Numbered from the stretch's first letter, positions 51,236 to 60,242 are shown. The stretch: DNA of 64,000 nucleotides from Bacteroidia bacterium (GCA_030427245.1 JAUHXA010000014.1:1-64000); one strand, 5' to 3'. Notes: a model not told the origin generated them from the sequence alone. Program-made: numbers and translations.

Positions 51236-51690
51236 TGGAAAACATTCAGTTAACAACCGAAACGCCTATTGAAAACAAATATGGCATCAGCGAGATTTTC
51301 AAAGTAATTGATGCTGCAGGAACAGGAGCTGCTGCTTTTGACAATGTACTAAAAGACGACCGTAAAATATCGGGATGGGACGAGTACACTGCATTGGGGT
51401 TTGCCATGCTTCCGTTGAGCAGAATAGACTGGGCATTGTTTGCTATGCAAGCAGGCAAAGACTTTACTGCCGAAGAAAAGAAAGAAGCATTTGCCTACTT
51501 CAAGGAAGTGTACAGTATGCCCAACTTCAAGAGCTTTGAAGAGATGTTTGAAGAAGCGGTGGCGTTGGGTTTTGAAGCAGAGGCTTTTTTCCAAAACTCC
51601 AGAAAGCGAATGATCAAAATTTCTGCCTTCTTTAAAAAAGAAGATGCAGAGGAAGGCGAAGAAACTCCACAGGAAACTCCACATCTATAA
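51235..51690 (+). CDS. Hypothetical protein upstream of portal
   Basis: 151 residues, helical and acidic, with a low-complexity end (EEGEETPQETPHL). Located 23 bp before the portal candidate; possibly a head or packaging accessory protein. Confidence 0.65.
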   Translation: MENIQLTTETPIENKYGISEIFKVIDAAGTGAAAFDNVLKDDRKISGWDEYTALGFAMLPLSRIDWALFAMQAGKDFTAEEKKEAFAYFKEVYSMPNFKSFEEMFEEAVALGFEAEAFFQNSRKRMIKISAFFKKEDAEEGEETPQETPHL

Positions 51691-51713
51691 CCTCTATATT
51701 CTCATAATCCGTT

Positions 51714-53387
51714 ATGGCTAAAGCCAAAGAAAATATAGAGCTAAAATCTGAGCAGATACGGTCTGCCTTTGACAATGCAAGCACACTGTCAGAGGCGGAC
51801 TTTGCCAGTTTGATACAGGCAGGAGGAGGCGTGCAGATGGATATGACCTATCATGCGGCAAAAGACCTGCTGGGAGGCGTAACCGAACTACAAGCCATTG
51901 AGTCTTCTTCTGTACAGAGATACGGCAAGACTGGAGTTATCAAGGCGGGCCGAGACAACAACCTGTACCAACACATTGCAGAACTCAAAAGCAAGTGTGG
52001 TCTATTGAGTCGCATACAGGCCTTTCTTATTTCTACTTTTTACACCGAACTCGGATTTAAGGTCGGAGGGGAAGATGTGAGCCAGAAAGACGATGATGGA
52101 GATTATTCGGATGCTCATAGAGCCTTAAAAGAAAGATTGGAAAATGTAGGAGTGACGGATTCGTTCAGAGAGGAATTTGGCATTGATGTTTTTCTAAACG
52201 GATTTGCTTCTCCCGAAATAGCTTACTCCAATCAAGGAGGCGACAAGACTCCCAATCACGTCAAAATCACCAAGAGCAGAAAAGTCAGACTGTGTAAGCT
52301 CCGTCCTATGACTTCTCGTCAAGGCTCTGCTATGTATCCACAAGAAGTGCTGGTGTCTTCTAACAATTGGAAGGATGTCAGAAAAACAATGGTATTCCCC
52401 ATCGTTGGCAGTACCAAACATGGATTTGGATACAGATGGAGAGAAATGGGAGCAGACAATAAGTGGGTTTTCTCTGTCGAAAACTATATCAAGAAAAAGA
52501 AAGAAGATGGCAAAATAAAAGTAGGATACACCAACAGTGTAGACTTCAATGAGGCGTACAATCAAAATGGGGAGCTTGGGCTTGTGGGATATTATCTCGC
52601 TATCATTCCAGACTCCATATTAGAGTTTGTGCCTTATCCTTATTGGGGAGCCTCCACAACTTACGACATTCTTTGGAGCTACGCACAAATGGCCGCCATC
52701 AAAGCAGGATACATGAAACGCAGTCTTTTTAAGGCGCACATCATTGTTTTGAACCGCAAACGATTAGACGACCCTAAGAAAGAACAAGCTCTCAAGGTAG
52801 CCGAAAGACAGAAAATAGAAAATGAGAGTGGGGCAGCCAATGCAGGAGGCGCTATCCTGATGTGGGAACACAGCACAAAAGACGACCCAACCTATCTCAC
52901 TATCTACGAAATGCCCCAAATCAGCAACCATCAGTTCTTAAAATATTTGGACGATGGGTATGACCGTCAAGGAGCATTTGAATTGGGGGTAGACCCCGAA
53001 CTCCTCAATCTATTTGAAAAATCATCTGGATTCTCCAACAAAGCTCAAACCTTGCTGCTTAAGTATGTGACCATGATGGGGGATGTAGGAAAAAAATTAC
53101 GCAGTCCTTTCTTGGCTTTTATCAATTTCTTGGTCAAGCAAATGGGAATGGAAGACGTGGAGGTGTATTTCCAAAAGCCTGAACTGCTCCAGTTTTTGGA
53201 AGACCAGGCAGAGAAGGAAAACAAGACCCCTAAAAACGCTCAGGAAGTCACCGATAGAACTACCGATGACTTACAAGCCAAGATTCAGACGGCCATTAAT
53301 GATGCCATGACAAGCATTGGATTCCAAATAGAAAGCGAACTAAGCAAGCAATTTGCCAATCATTTTAGTAGTAAATCCAAATCATAA
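51714..53387 (+). CDS. Portal protein (probable)
   Basis: 557 residues. The region 330-480 has the portal-like plan: long helix (YAQMAAIKAGYMKRSLFKAH), linker, QISNHQFLKYLDDGYDRQGA and FELGVDPELLNLFEKSSGFS, the last resembling the common 'GVPP' stretch of portals. A C-terminal helical crown region follows. Forms the dodecameric gate at the capsid vertex that binds the terminase. It lies 40 kb from the terminase and 11 kb after the capsid gene, an unusual place. Confidence 0.6.
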   Translation: MAKAKENIELKSEQIRSAFDNASTLSEADFASLIQAGGGVQMDMTYHAAKDLLGGVTELQAIESSSVQRYGKTGVIKAGRDNNLYQHIAELKSKCGLLSRIQAFLISTFYTELGFKVGGEDVSQKDDDGDYSDAHRALKERLENVGVTDSFREEFGIDVFLNGFASPEIAYSNQGGDKTPNHVKITKSRKVRLCKLRPMTSRQGSAMYPQEVLVSSNNWKDVRKTMVFPIVGSTKHGFGYRWREMGADNKWVFSVENYIKKKKEDGKIKVGYTNSVDFNEAYNQNGELGLVGYYLAIIPDSILEFVPYPYWGASTTYDILWSYAQMAAIKAGYMKRSLFKAHIIVLNRKRLDDPKKEQALKVAERQKIENESGAANAGGAILMWEHSTKDDPTYLTIYEMPQISNHQFLKYLDDGYDRQGAFELGVDPELLNLFEKSSGFSNKAQTLLLKYVTMMGDVGKKLRSPFLAFINFLVKQMGMEDVEVYFQKPELLQFLEDQAEKENKTPKNAQEVTDRTTDDLQAKIQTAINDAMTSIGFQIESELSKQFANHFSSKSKS

Positions 53388-54028
53388 TGCCAGAAGATAC
53401 CTCACATACCGATTGTAATTGTGGCTGTGCACCTTGCAGTTGCCCTGTCAAAACAAAACCCTGTGTCATTGTTGATTATAGCTATGCCGTAGACCCTGAC
53501 ATGCCCTTTAGTAGAAAGTTCAATCAGAACGGAACACCTGAAGAACTCGTGAGGGATGCCCTACAACAAGCCCACAATGTGGTCATTGCGAGGTCTAAAA
53601 TCCCTAAGAAATGCATGGATAAAGTATGTGGGGCGATTGCAAAAAGAGAGCAAGCCGAAAATGCAGAATGTCCTTCTCCTTGTATCCAAGCACTTATTGA
53701 CAAGCTCACTCGATGTATTATCGCATGGGCTATTTTTGAGTATGTCAAGGATGTAGGGCATGATGATTTTAGGAACCCTAATGCAAACAAAGCGGATATC
53801 GAGAAGCGCATACAGATGTGGAATTACTACGAGAAGGAAGCTGAATCGGTACTGGACAACGAGGATATTGATAATTTTTTATTGACTGCTAAAAAAAGCG
53901 ACTATGATACTGATAATCCTACTGATGATGGATTCTGCTTTGAGTGTATTGACCGTCCTACTGTTGGCGGGGATTGCCTTCCTTCTAAAGAAGAAGACTA
54001 CTTCGACATCCCGCTTGCCTTCATCTAA
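53387..54028 (+). CDS. Cys-rich head-tail adaptor candidate
   Basis: 213 residues, start overlapping the portal stop by one base. First 30 residues hold a dense Cys cluster (CNCGCAPCSCP), likely metal-binding or disulfide-rich. Residues 55-155 are helical, of the kind seen in connector proteins. Assigned from the position directly after the portal. Confidence 0.55.
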   Translation: MPEDTSHTDCNCGCAPCSCPVKTKPCVIVDYSYAVDPDMPFSRKFNQNGTPEELVRDALQQAHNVVIARSKIPKKCMDKVCGAIAKREQAENAECPSPCIQALIDKLTRCIIAWAIFEYVKDVGHDDFRNPNANKADIEKRIQMWNYYEKEAESVLDNEDIDNFLLTAKKSDYDTDNPTDDGFCFECIDRPTVGGDCLPSKEEDYFDIPLAFI

Positions 54029-54875
54029 CGAGCAGGAAGATAGAGAAGACAAAGGCTCTGCGCCTGTCGAATTCGGAGGCGAAAGCTATATAGGAGGGAA
54101 TGACAAAGAAAAATTGGTAGAAAAAATCACCACAGCCAAAGATGCGCTGACAGGAATTGAAGTTATTGCCGAGCGATTGAAGCTCACCGAAGAACCTATT
54201 GAACCAAAGCCTTGTCCAGAGCCTATTGAACCCAAAAAATGGCGATATGCCATCTTTGTGGATGCAGGACATGGTACTTTGAAGAATGGCATCCATACCA
54301 CCATTGCAGGGATGGGAAGGTATTGGACTCACAAACAAGGGAAGTTTCACCAAGGCACGACTTTTTATGAGGGGGTTTCAAATCGCATTTTGGCAGAAAA
54401 GTATATCAAGCGATTAGAAGAATTGGGGATGAAGGTAGTGAGGACTTATAGTGATTCGGATTTATCCCTTAGTGATAGGGTTTCGATTATCAATTATCAT
54501 CATGAACACATACAAGAAGGGCTCACTCTAAGCTTTCACTCTAATGCCTCTCCAGGTCACGATGCGAGAGGAATTGAATACTATACTACAATAGGAGAAA
54601 CGACCAGTGACCCTCTTGCACAGAAAATTTGGGAAGAAACAAAAATCTTTTTCCCAAACTTTATGCGTTCACAGCATCACATTGATGGGGATGCCGATTA
54701 TGAGAAGAATTTTGACATTATCTTCAAAACAAAAGGACCTGCAGTGCTACTTGAAAATTTCTTTTTTGATCATTATGAAGATGCACTCCTGCTCATGGAT
54801 GAAGAAGTACAAGACAAGCTGACAGAGGCTTTGGTGAAAGCCACTGTTTGGGCACAAGAGAACTTACAACAATGA
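53928..54875 (+). CDS. N-acetylmuramoyl-L-alanine amidase (Amidase_3), membrane-anchored
   Basis: Start at ATG 53928 or 53904, both inside the adaptor gene. N-terminal signal-anchor (LSVLTVLLLAGIAFLLKKK), linker of about 60 residues, then the amidase: zinc ligands H in VDAGHG, E in TFYEGVSN, H in LSFHSNAS, catalytic E in VLLENFFF. It cleaves the stem peptide from muramic acid in peptidoglycan. The anchor suggests a SAR-type endolysin exported without a holin and released at lysis. Confidence 0.85.
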   Translation: MDSALSVLTVLLLAGIAFLLKKKTTSTSRLPSSNEQEDREDKGSAPVEFGGESYIGGNDKEKLVEKITTAKDALTGIEVIAERLKLTEEPIEPKPCPEPIEPKKWRYAIFVDAGHGTLKNGIHTTIAGMGRYWTHKQGKFHQGTTFYEGVSNRILAEKYIKRLEELGMKVVRTYSDSDLSLSDRVSIINYHHEHIQEGLTLSFHSNASPGHDARGIEYYTTIGETTSDPLAQKIWEETKIFFPNFMRSQHHIDGDADYEKNFDIIFKTKGPAVLLENFFFDHYEDALLLMDEEVQDKLTEALVKATVWAQENLQQ

Positions 54876-54907
54876 AATGTTTTTCATGGCTAATATAGTT
54901 TATCAAT

Positions 54908-54944
54908 AGCCCTTTGCTAAAACATTTAGTGAAGGGTTTTTTTT
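54908..54944 (+). terminator. Intrinsic terminator between the two endolysin genes
   Basis: AGCCCTT (54908-54914) pairs with AAGGGTT (one G-U), with CTAAA/TTTAG extending inside, followed by eight T. It overlaps the extended frame from 54914 and supports ATG 54962 as the next start. Confidence 0.8.
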
Positions 54945-54961
54945 CACGAAAAAATACACCA

Positions 54962-55801
54962 ATGAAAAATGCAATATTATTATTGTGTGCAACAATTATT
55001 CTAACTTTTTTAGCATTAGGCTGCAAAGTATATTTCAAATCCAATCATTACGAGCAAACCAATACCATTAAGGAAGGAAAGACGGTGATTAAGAAGCCTA
55101 ATACGGTAGTGATAGGAGAGGAGCAGAGCAAAGATTCGAGCTTCCAATTCTTTCCACAGTCAAAAGATAGTGTTACGGTAAGTACTCAAGATAAAAGAAG
55201 CGAAAAAGAAGCTACGTTTTTTAGCAAAAAAATGGATGTTTTGCTAAAAATTGAAGGCGGGTTTCAACTTGACACCAATGACCTTAGCAACAAGTCGGGT
55301 ATTGGCACAAAGTATGGCATTACGGCTGAGACTGCTAAAAGATTCAGCTTTAACTATCTCCCCTCTACAAGAGAGATGCAGCTATTGTCAAAAAATAGGG
55401 CCAAGCGCATCTATCAAAAATATTTTGAGTATTTCAAACTGGACCATATTCAAAACGACACCCTCGCTTTCTTTATCTTCGATGGGTATGTGAATATGCC
55501 AAGCAGGATGCCTGTGCTGCTCAATGAATGTTTGAAAAAGCAGGGGATTGGATTTGAATCCGAAAAAGCTTGTAGGAATTGGGTGAGTACATTGTCTAAT
55601 ATGGCCGACTCCAAAGAGTTGTTTGATGACCTATGGGAGCTTCGGTGTGATTACTATAAACATCGAGCAGGGGTATTGGAGGAAGAGAATCCCCATCATG
55701 CGTTTTTGTCTGAGCATTGGACTCCAAGATTGCAGGATAAAAAATATCTGAACGGATGGCTCAACCGCATGGATTATTGGAAACAAAAATTATTCGAATG
55801 A
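54962..55801 (+). CDS. GH108-type lysozyme with lipoprotein signal
   Basis: 279 residues. N-terminal signal with lipobox-like LALGC (C20). Linker to about residue 90, then MDVLLKIEGGFQLDTND ... GTKYGITAETAKRF, the hallmark of GH108/DUF847 lysozymes with catalytic E in the EGG motif. Cleaves the glycan strands of peptidoglycan. Together with the amidase it gives two complementary wall-degrading enzymes. Lipidation would fix it to a membrane, which is unusual for an endolysin. Confidence 0.82.
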   Translation: MKNAILLLCATIILTFLALGCKVYFKSNHYEQTNTIKEGKTVIKKPNTVVIGEEQSKDSSFQFFPQSKDSVTVSTQDKRSEKEATFFSKKMDVLLKIEGGFQLDTNDLSNKSGIGTKYGITAETAKRFSFNYLPSTREMQLLSKNRAKRIYQKYFEYFKLDHIQNDTLAFFIFDGYVNMPSRMPVLLNECLKKQGIGFESEKACRNWVSTLSNMADSKELFDDLWELRCDYYKHRAGVLEEENPHHAFLSEHWTPRLQDKKYLNGWLNRMDYWKQKLFE

Positions 55802-55905
55802 AATCAGAAGTTTACAATCCCAAGACAGGTAAGATTATTGTCATTAAATATGGTGACAAGAAAATCAAGGCGGTGAAGACACGAGAGAAAGAGAAGAAGG
55901 AGTGA
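55798..55905 (+). CDS. Very small basic protein (35 aa)
   Basis: ATG 55798 overlaps the lysozyme stop (ATGA). The product (MKSEVYNPKTGKIIVIKYGD then K/E-rich) has coding character and a coupled start. Function unknown. Confidence 0.5.
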   Translation: MKSEVYNPKTGKIIVIKYGDKKIKAVKTREKEKKE

Positions 55906-55933
55906 GGCGATATTTTCAATACCTTTGGGCGTT

Positions 55934-56113
55934 ATGGATGGCACAGAACAGCTTTACTGGATAGATATTGGTTATGCTTGCTTTGGCATTGTGGCAAAAG
56001 ATGGCACTGTAATAGATGCTGCACCTATCGTAAGATGGATGATAGGACAGTCATTGGCAAACATAAAGCCTTGGTTGTTGAAGCGCAAAGCAAAGGGAAT
56101 TTTGGTTGAATGA
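55934..56113 (+). CDS. Small hypothetical protein
   Basis: 59 residues from ATG 55934 (MDGTEQLYWIDIGYACFGIV). The sequence recalls small phage proteins that follow lysis genes; the last rightward gene before transcription converges with the minus strand. Confidence 0.6.
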   Translation: MDGTEQLYWIDIGYACFGIVAKDGTVIDAAPIVRWMIGQSLANIKPWLLKRKAKGILVE

Positions 56114-56114
56114 A

Positions 56115-56396
56115 TTATGCTAAGAAAACTCTTTGAGGGTCAAGTGTAAATACTTCACGATATTCTTTTTCGTAGGACATCTTGTAAGGATGTCGATAAA
56201 ACAATATGCCTTTAATCTTGTAATGAGGAAGGTATCTGTTGTTGGAATCGTCTTGAATTACAATCCCTTCAAATTGTATCCCTTCTCCCCAATCTCCTTT
56301 TACATAGTCTCCTGTCTTGGGCCTTAATCCAAACAAGCGTCTAAGGGAATGCCATAAAGACATTTTTTTAGGTATTTTGAAAGCATCTTCATTCAT
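56115..56396 (-). CDS. Hypothetical protein downstream of recombinases
   Basis: 93 residues, end of the minus-strand operon, 1 bp from the convergent plus-strand gene. Middle part YVKGDWGEGIQFEGIVIQDD looks like a small SH3-like barrel. Function unknown. Confidence 0.65.
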   Translation of the reverse strand: MNEDAFKIPKKMSLWHSLRRLFGLRPKTGDYVKGDWGEGIQFEGIVIQDDSNNRYLPHYKIKGILFYRHPYKMSYEKEYREVFTLDPQRVFLA

Positions 56397-56423
56397 AGTG
56401 AAGTTAGTTGAATGAAATGTGAT

Positions 56424-57572
56424 TTATAGGATTGATTTATTGTGTTTTACTACATCATACTGGTCAGTGTACCTCCACATTATTTCTTTTGACTCCCATC
56501 CACCATTATTCATGATTATTTCAGTTGGAACATTTGCTTCCAACATAGCGACTGCCATTCCAACACGCAGAGAGTGACTACTTTTATCTGCTCCTAAAAA
56601 CTCCTTAACTAATCGTTGCACAGTTTGGGAGCTTATGTGTATTTCAGACTTGTCAAGCCCTTTGTTTCTGATTTTGTAAAATAAACACCCTGACGAGATG
56701 TTGGCTTCTTGAATATACTGACGGAGCGTTGCGATTGGGCAATGGAGAGGGTTTTCGACTGGAAGAATATGCTTTCTGTAGTTATTTCTTGTTTTGTTGT
56801 TTTCTTCGTCCATTTTAATAAATAGAGCATCATTGCTAAATTCCAGTTGCTCAAAACTCATAGATGCCACTTCAGATACTCTGCACATGCCATGAAAACC
56901 AATTAATATTATAGTGCGGTCTCTAAGTGAAGTTAGGCGGATTTTGGCTTGCCGAATTTTGAGGGTTTTAACCAATAACTTCTTTGTAAGAAGGCTATCT
57001 ATCTGTTCGTTTTCCTTCTTGATGATTTTATTTATGGCATCTTCAATATCAATAGACGTTGCTTTCTTGGCTTGCTTAGGGTGTACATGCTTACCCCTCT
57101 TTGCCATGGTTCTTTTTGTTTTTTTTAAATAATCCTTCGTTCTAAAAGTGTATGGAGAAGGGACGGACTCTTGCTTATGTAGCCAAGATACGAACATTAC
57201 TCTACGCTTGATCGTGTTATAACTTGCGCCTTTTTTTACAACTACATTATTTTTGTAAATAGGCTTAATAAACGCCATGTAGGTTATGTACATTACTAAA
57301 GCAGTTTCGGGCATAACAATACGTTCCCCTTTCTTGTTTTGTGCGTACAAATAGAACGATTTACTTTCTTCATCTATATGAACGAAATCACACCCTATCA
57401 TGCTTTCAAAGAAAGCGTTTATACACTTAGCGTCTGACAGTCGAGACAAATAGGTGTTATTACACATTTCTTCTGACTTGATTGTTTGAAGGCTTGAAGG
57501 TATTCTACTGCGTGAGGTCATTTGACTTTGTATAATCTCAAGGGAATCTTCAAAATTTTCGTATGTTGACAT
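56424..57572 (-). CDS. Tyrosine recombinase 1
   Basis: 382 residues. N-terminal core-binding domain with basic KRTMAKRGKHVHPKQAKKA (about 157-175). Catalytic domain: first R in FHGMCRVSEVASM, HSLRVG with H and R of box II, W in NNGGWESKEIM, nucleophile Y in MWRYTDQY. It is a paralogue of the next gene upstream, with the same end (KHNKSIL against KHNKSVL). Both probably act on the phage's own attachment or resolution site. Confidence 0.88.
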   Translation of the reverse strand: MSTYENFEDSLEIIQSQMTSRSRIPSSLQTIKSEEMCNNTYLSRLSDAKCINAFFESMIGCDFVHIDEESKSFYLYAQNKKGERIVMPETALVMYITYMAFIKPIYKNNVVVKKGASYNTIKRRVMFVSWLHKQESVPSPYTFRTKDYLKKTKRTMAKRGKHVHPKQAKKATSIDIEDAINKIIKKENEQIDSLLTKKLLVKTLKIRQAKIRLTSLRDRTIILIGFHGMCRVSEVASMSFEQLEFSNDALFIKMDEENNKTRNNYRKHILPVENPLHCPIATLRQYIQEANISSGCLFYKIRNKGLDKSEIHISSQTVQRLVKEFLGADKSSHSLRVGMAVAMLEANVPTEIIMNNGGWESKEIMWRYTDQYDVVKHNKSIL

Positions 57573-57605
57573 TGAGTTAAATATTGATTTAGGTTAAAAA
57601 ATATC

Positions 57606-58727
57606 CTATAAAACTGATTTATTATGTTTTGCAATATTGTATTGCTTAATGTACCTCCATAGCATCGCCTCTGTTTTCCATCCTCCATTGTTCATTATCA
57701 CCTGAATAGGTATACCTGCCTCATACATGGCGACTGCCATACCAATACGCAGAGAGTGACCGCTTTTGTCCGTACCAATATGCGTTTTTATCAACCGAGC
57801 TACGGTCTTATCGCTTAGATGCTTCCCCGATTTATCCAAGCCTTTATTTCGGATTCGGTAAAACAAATACCCATCTGTAATCCCTGTGACTTTCAAATAT
57901 TGCCTCAGTGCTGCGATAGGACAGTAGAGAGTATTTTCGGCAGCGGGGATGTGTTTTTTGTAATCATACGAAGTCTTGCTGTCCTGGTCAGTCATGTGAA
58001 TAAACAACTGATTGCTGCCAAACTCCAATTGCTCATATTTCAATGCAGCGAGTTCCGCCCTACGAAACATGCCTGTAAATCCTAACAGCAACAAAGTTCT
58101 GTCTCTCAATGCTGTGAGCTTAATTTTATTTCTTCTTATGTCTGCCTTATGTACATTTAATTTATTGATTTGCAAATATCTAAGCTTTATCTTAGCCGAT
58201 TTAATAACATCATCAACGCCTTCCTTTAAGTCAAAAACATTGATTTTTTTGGCTTGATTTGCATGGATATGCTTTCCGTCTCGGCCCATACGCTTTTTAA
58301 CGGCCTTTAGAAATTTTTTAATATTGGAGGTGTAAGGGGAAGGGATATTATTCTCTTTATGTATGTGGCTGATAAAAGCCACTCGGTGAGTAATTGAGGC
58401 GTAACTCATTCCATAACGCAAAACTTCGCCTTTTTGACTAATCACAGGTTTCTTATCCGCTACATAGGCAATGTAGGCTACCAACATTTCTTGACTGATA
58501 CCTTCTGTGATTAAATAAAATTTCTTCTGAACTTCGTCAATATTAATAACGGATTCGTTGGCGACCAATTCAAAAAACTCATTGATGCAATGAGCATCCG
58601 AACGATACGCCTCAAAAGTATTTCTTGGTACCGCATCAATAAGTGCGCCTTCTGAGTAGTCGTATAAGTCGGGTAGTAAATTACTGGCAAGTTTAGAGTT
58701 CTGGTTATTAACCTTTAATTTGTTCAT
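57606..58727 (-). CDS. Tyrosine recombinase 2
   Basis: 373 residues, same architecture: basic KRMGRDGKHIHANQAKK, R in FTGMFRRAELAAL, HSLRIG, NNGGWKTEAM, catalytic Y in LWRYIKQY. First gene of the pair; its ATG lies 3 bp from a 44-bp perfect inverted repeat. Two tandem, similar recombinases suggest a heterodimeric XerC/D-like reaction or a paired-integrase system, not a single integrase. Confidence 0.88.
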   Translation of the reverse strand: MNKLKVNNQNSKLASNLLPDLYDYSEGALIDAVPRNTFEAYRSDAHCINEFFELVANESVINIDEVQKKFYLITEGISQEMLVAYIAYVADKKPVISQKGEVLRYGMSYASITHRVAFISHIHKENNIPSPYTSNIKKFLKAVKKRMGRDGKHIHANQAKKINVFDLKEGVDDVIKSAKIKLRYLQINKLNVHKADIRRNKIKLTALRDRTLLLLGFTGMFRRAELAALKYEQLEFGSNQLFIHMTDQDSKTSYDYKKHIPAAENTLYCPIAALRQYLKVTGITDGYLFYRIRNKGLDKSGKHLSDKTVARLIKTHIGTDKSGHSLRIGMAVAMYEAGIPIQVIMNNGGWKTEAMLWRYIKQYNIAKHNKSVL

Positions 58728-58730
58728 GTT

Positions 58731-58774
58731 GTATATTTATGTCCGACAACTTTAATTGTCGGACATAAATATAC
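58731..58774. promoter_or_regulatory. 44-bp perfect inverted repeat, candidate recombination site
   Basis: GTATATTTATGTCCGACAA (58731-58749), spacer CTTTAA, TTGTCGGACATAAATATAC (58756-58774). Two 19-bp arms around a 6-bp centre match the layout of tyrosine recombinase core sites (inverted arms around a 6-8 bp crossover region). It could also be an operator or RNA hairpin in the recombinase leader. The rest of 58775-58880 has only A-runs and GTGTCACAC. Confidence 0.6.
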
Positions 58775-58880
58775 AAAGAATTTTCGAAGGAGTAAAAAGT
58801 ATTTTAAATGTTTTTTTAGAAAAAAAACGGATGAATGTGTCACACTTTGAGTCTTGAATGGCATTACTATATGAACGGCC

Positions 58881-59207
58881 CTATGACTTCACAATATTCG
58901 ACTTATCAAATCTTCTCTGTTTGATAAATCTAAATCTTTTGTTTTGGCAGAAGTCGCTGTACTGTTTGTTGGTTAACAGCCCTTTTATCTTCTCCTTTGT
59001 CACTAAACCATCAAAACACCAATTCCTTTCACCTTGATACCTCCAGCGAAGAGTCAAAAAGGTATCATTTTCTGTGATGTATTGTTCAGATATTGGAGCG
59101 TCTTTAGACCTATTGACTTTTTTTACCTCAATCCAATACTCTATATTTTTCAAAGGTTTTTTGTTTCGAGGTATGTTTTTGTTGGCAAAATATTTATTCC
59201 TACTCAT
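58881..59207 (-). CDS. Basic hypothetical protein
   Basis: 108 residues, very basic N-terminus (MSRNKYFANKNIPRNKKPLK) and C-terminus (RFRFIKQRRFDKSN), so nucleic-acid binding is likely. Just upstream of the recombinase operon in transcription order; an accessory excisionase-like role is a guess. Confidence 0.6.
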   Translation of the reverse strand: MSRNKYFANKNIPRNKKPLKNIEYWIEVKKVNRSKDAPISEQYITENDTFLTLRWRYQGERNWCFDGLVTKEKIKGLLTNKQYSDFCQNKRFRFIKQRRFDKSNIVKS

Positions 59208-59238
59208 ATCAAAATACTTTTATATCAAAATACTTTTA
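59207..59238. repeat. 16-bp tandem duplication at a gene junction
   Basis: TATCAAAATACTTTTA occurs twice back to back (59207-59222 and 59223-59238), spanning the start of one minus-strand gene and the stop of its upstream neighbour. Confidence 0.8.
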
Positions 59239-59685
59239 ATTGTTTTGAATTTCAGACAAATTACTATACGCTCCTACTATATGAAGGTTAGACAATATGG
59301 CTATCCGCTTGGCTACGCTGTCCAAAATCCCCATTACTGTGCCTTTGTAAGCTGCGGTGTTTTCATCCTTATCAACACCCAAAGAATTGAATGACATGGC
59401 AAAAAAGCGAGGATTTTTGTCATCATCGTACAAGGCTAACTCAATAGCAGCTAATATTTTGTTGTGGTCAGACGACTCAAACTGATTTGGTTTGAACAGG
59501 GAGAAAAATCCTATCCAAGCCGAACTAACCACCTCCAATATAATTTGCCTGTGTTGGTTATTGTGCGTGTCCACCAATGGGCAGGTCATTTCAACAATAA
59601 TCTCCCCATGTTTCCCCTTCAGAATACTGGCAGATGATTCTGTGTGGGTAAAAGCGTTTTTTAATTTTTCGTTTTCTTGTTGCAT
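59236..59685 (-). CDS. Hypothetical early protein
   Basis: 149 residues from ATG behind AAACCAACC. Acidic, mixed alpha/beta; no motif recognised. Part of a minus-strand chain of small early genes. Confidence 0.65.
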   Translation of the reverse strand: MQQENEKLKNAFTHTESSASILKGKHGEIIVEMTCPLVDTHNNQHRQIILEVVSSAWIGFFSLFKPNQFESSDHNKILAAIELALYDDDKNPRFFAMSFNSLGVDKDENTAAYKGTVMGILDSVAKRIAILSNLHIVGAYSNLSEIQNN

Positions 59686-59728
59686 GGTTGGTTTGAATAT
59701 TTGCTTTTTTTGCGGGTCAATTATTGTA

Positions 59729-60022
59729 TTATTTTGATTTGATTATTTTAACCCAAATAATCTCATTGTTAGGGTCGTCAAAGTTTTTTATTTCATTCCA
59801 GTCATCACAAAGCTCCTGCAAATCAGTGTACTCCTTATTGTTCCCGTCCATAAAGAAGTAGGTTTTACGGCTTCCAAAAGAACCATCTGCGTTCTTTTTG
59901 GTAATAATTTCTCTCTGAATACCAAAATTATCATCTCTATGCAACTGGTGATGGAGGGTAGTGTATGCCATTGACTTTCTGAATCGGAATTCTATATCGT
60001 CAACTTCTAACTTATTGCTCAT
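59729..60022 (-). CDS. Hypothetical early protein
   Basis: 97 residues from ATG 60022 (MSNKLEVDDIEFRFRKSMAY); the longer frame to 60082 runs through the upstream gene. Overlaps that gene by 11 bp. Function unknown. Confidence 0.6.
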   Translation of the reverse strand: MSNKLEVDDIEFRFRKSMAYTTLHHQLHRDDNFGIQREIITKKNADGSFGSRKTYFFMDGNNKEYTDLQELCDDWNEIKNFDDPNNEIIWVKIIKSK

Positions 60023-60227
60023 AAGGTAATGCTTTTTTTGAAGGGGTAGAGTTGTCATGGATGAACATCCCCCATGCCCCATTATTCAATTTTTCTTTGG
60101 TCAATAACTCGCTTAACGAAATATTAGGGTCACACATGTAGCAATAGTCTTTGGTTCTTAAGCTGAAGCTATTTGGTAGTTCATGACCACAGCCGTTACA
60201 AGTAAATTCAGTGTTTTTAGTATTCAT
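60012..60227 (-). CDS. Small zinc-ribbon protein
   Basis: 71 residues. CNGCGHELP ... YCYMCDP gives two CxxC pairs about 19 residues apart, a zinc-ribbon layout. Typical of small phage proteins that bind nucleic acid or host transcription factors. Confidence 0.65.
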   Translation of the reverse strand: MNTKNTEFTCNGCGHELPNSFSLRTKDYCYMCDPNISLSELLTKEKLNNGAWGMFIHDNSTPSKKALPYEQ

Positions 60228-60242
60228 AGTTGATGATTGTTT

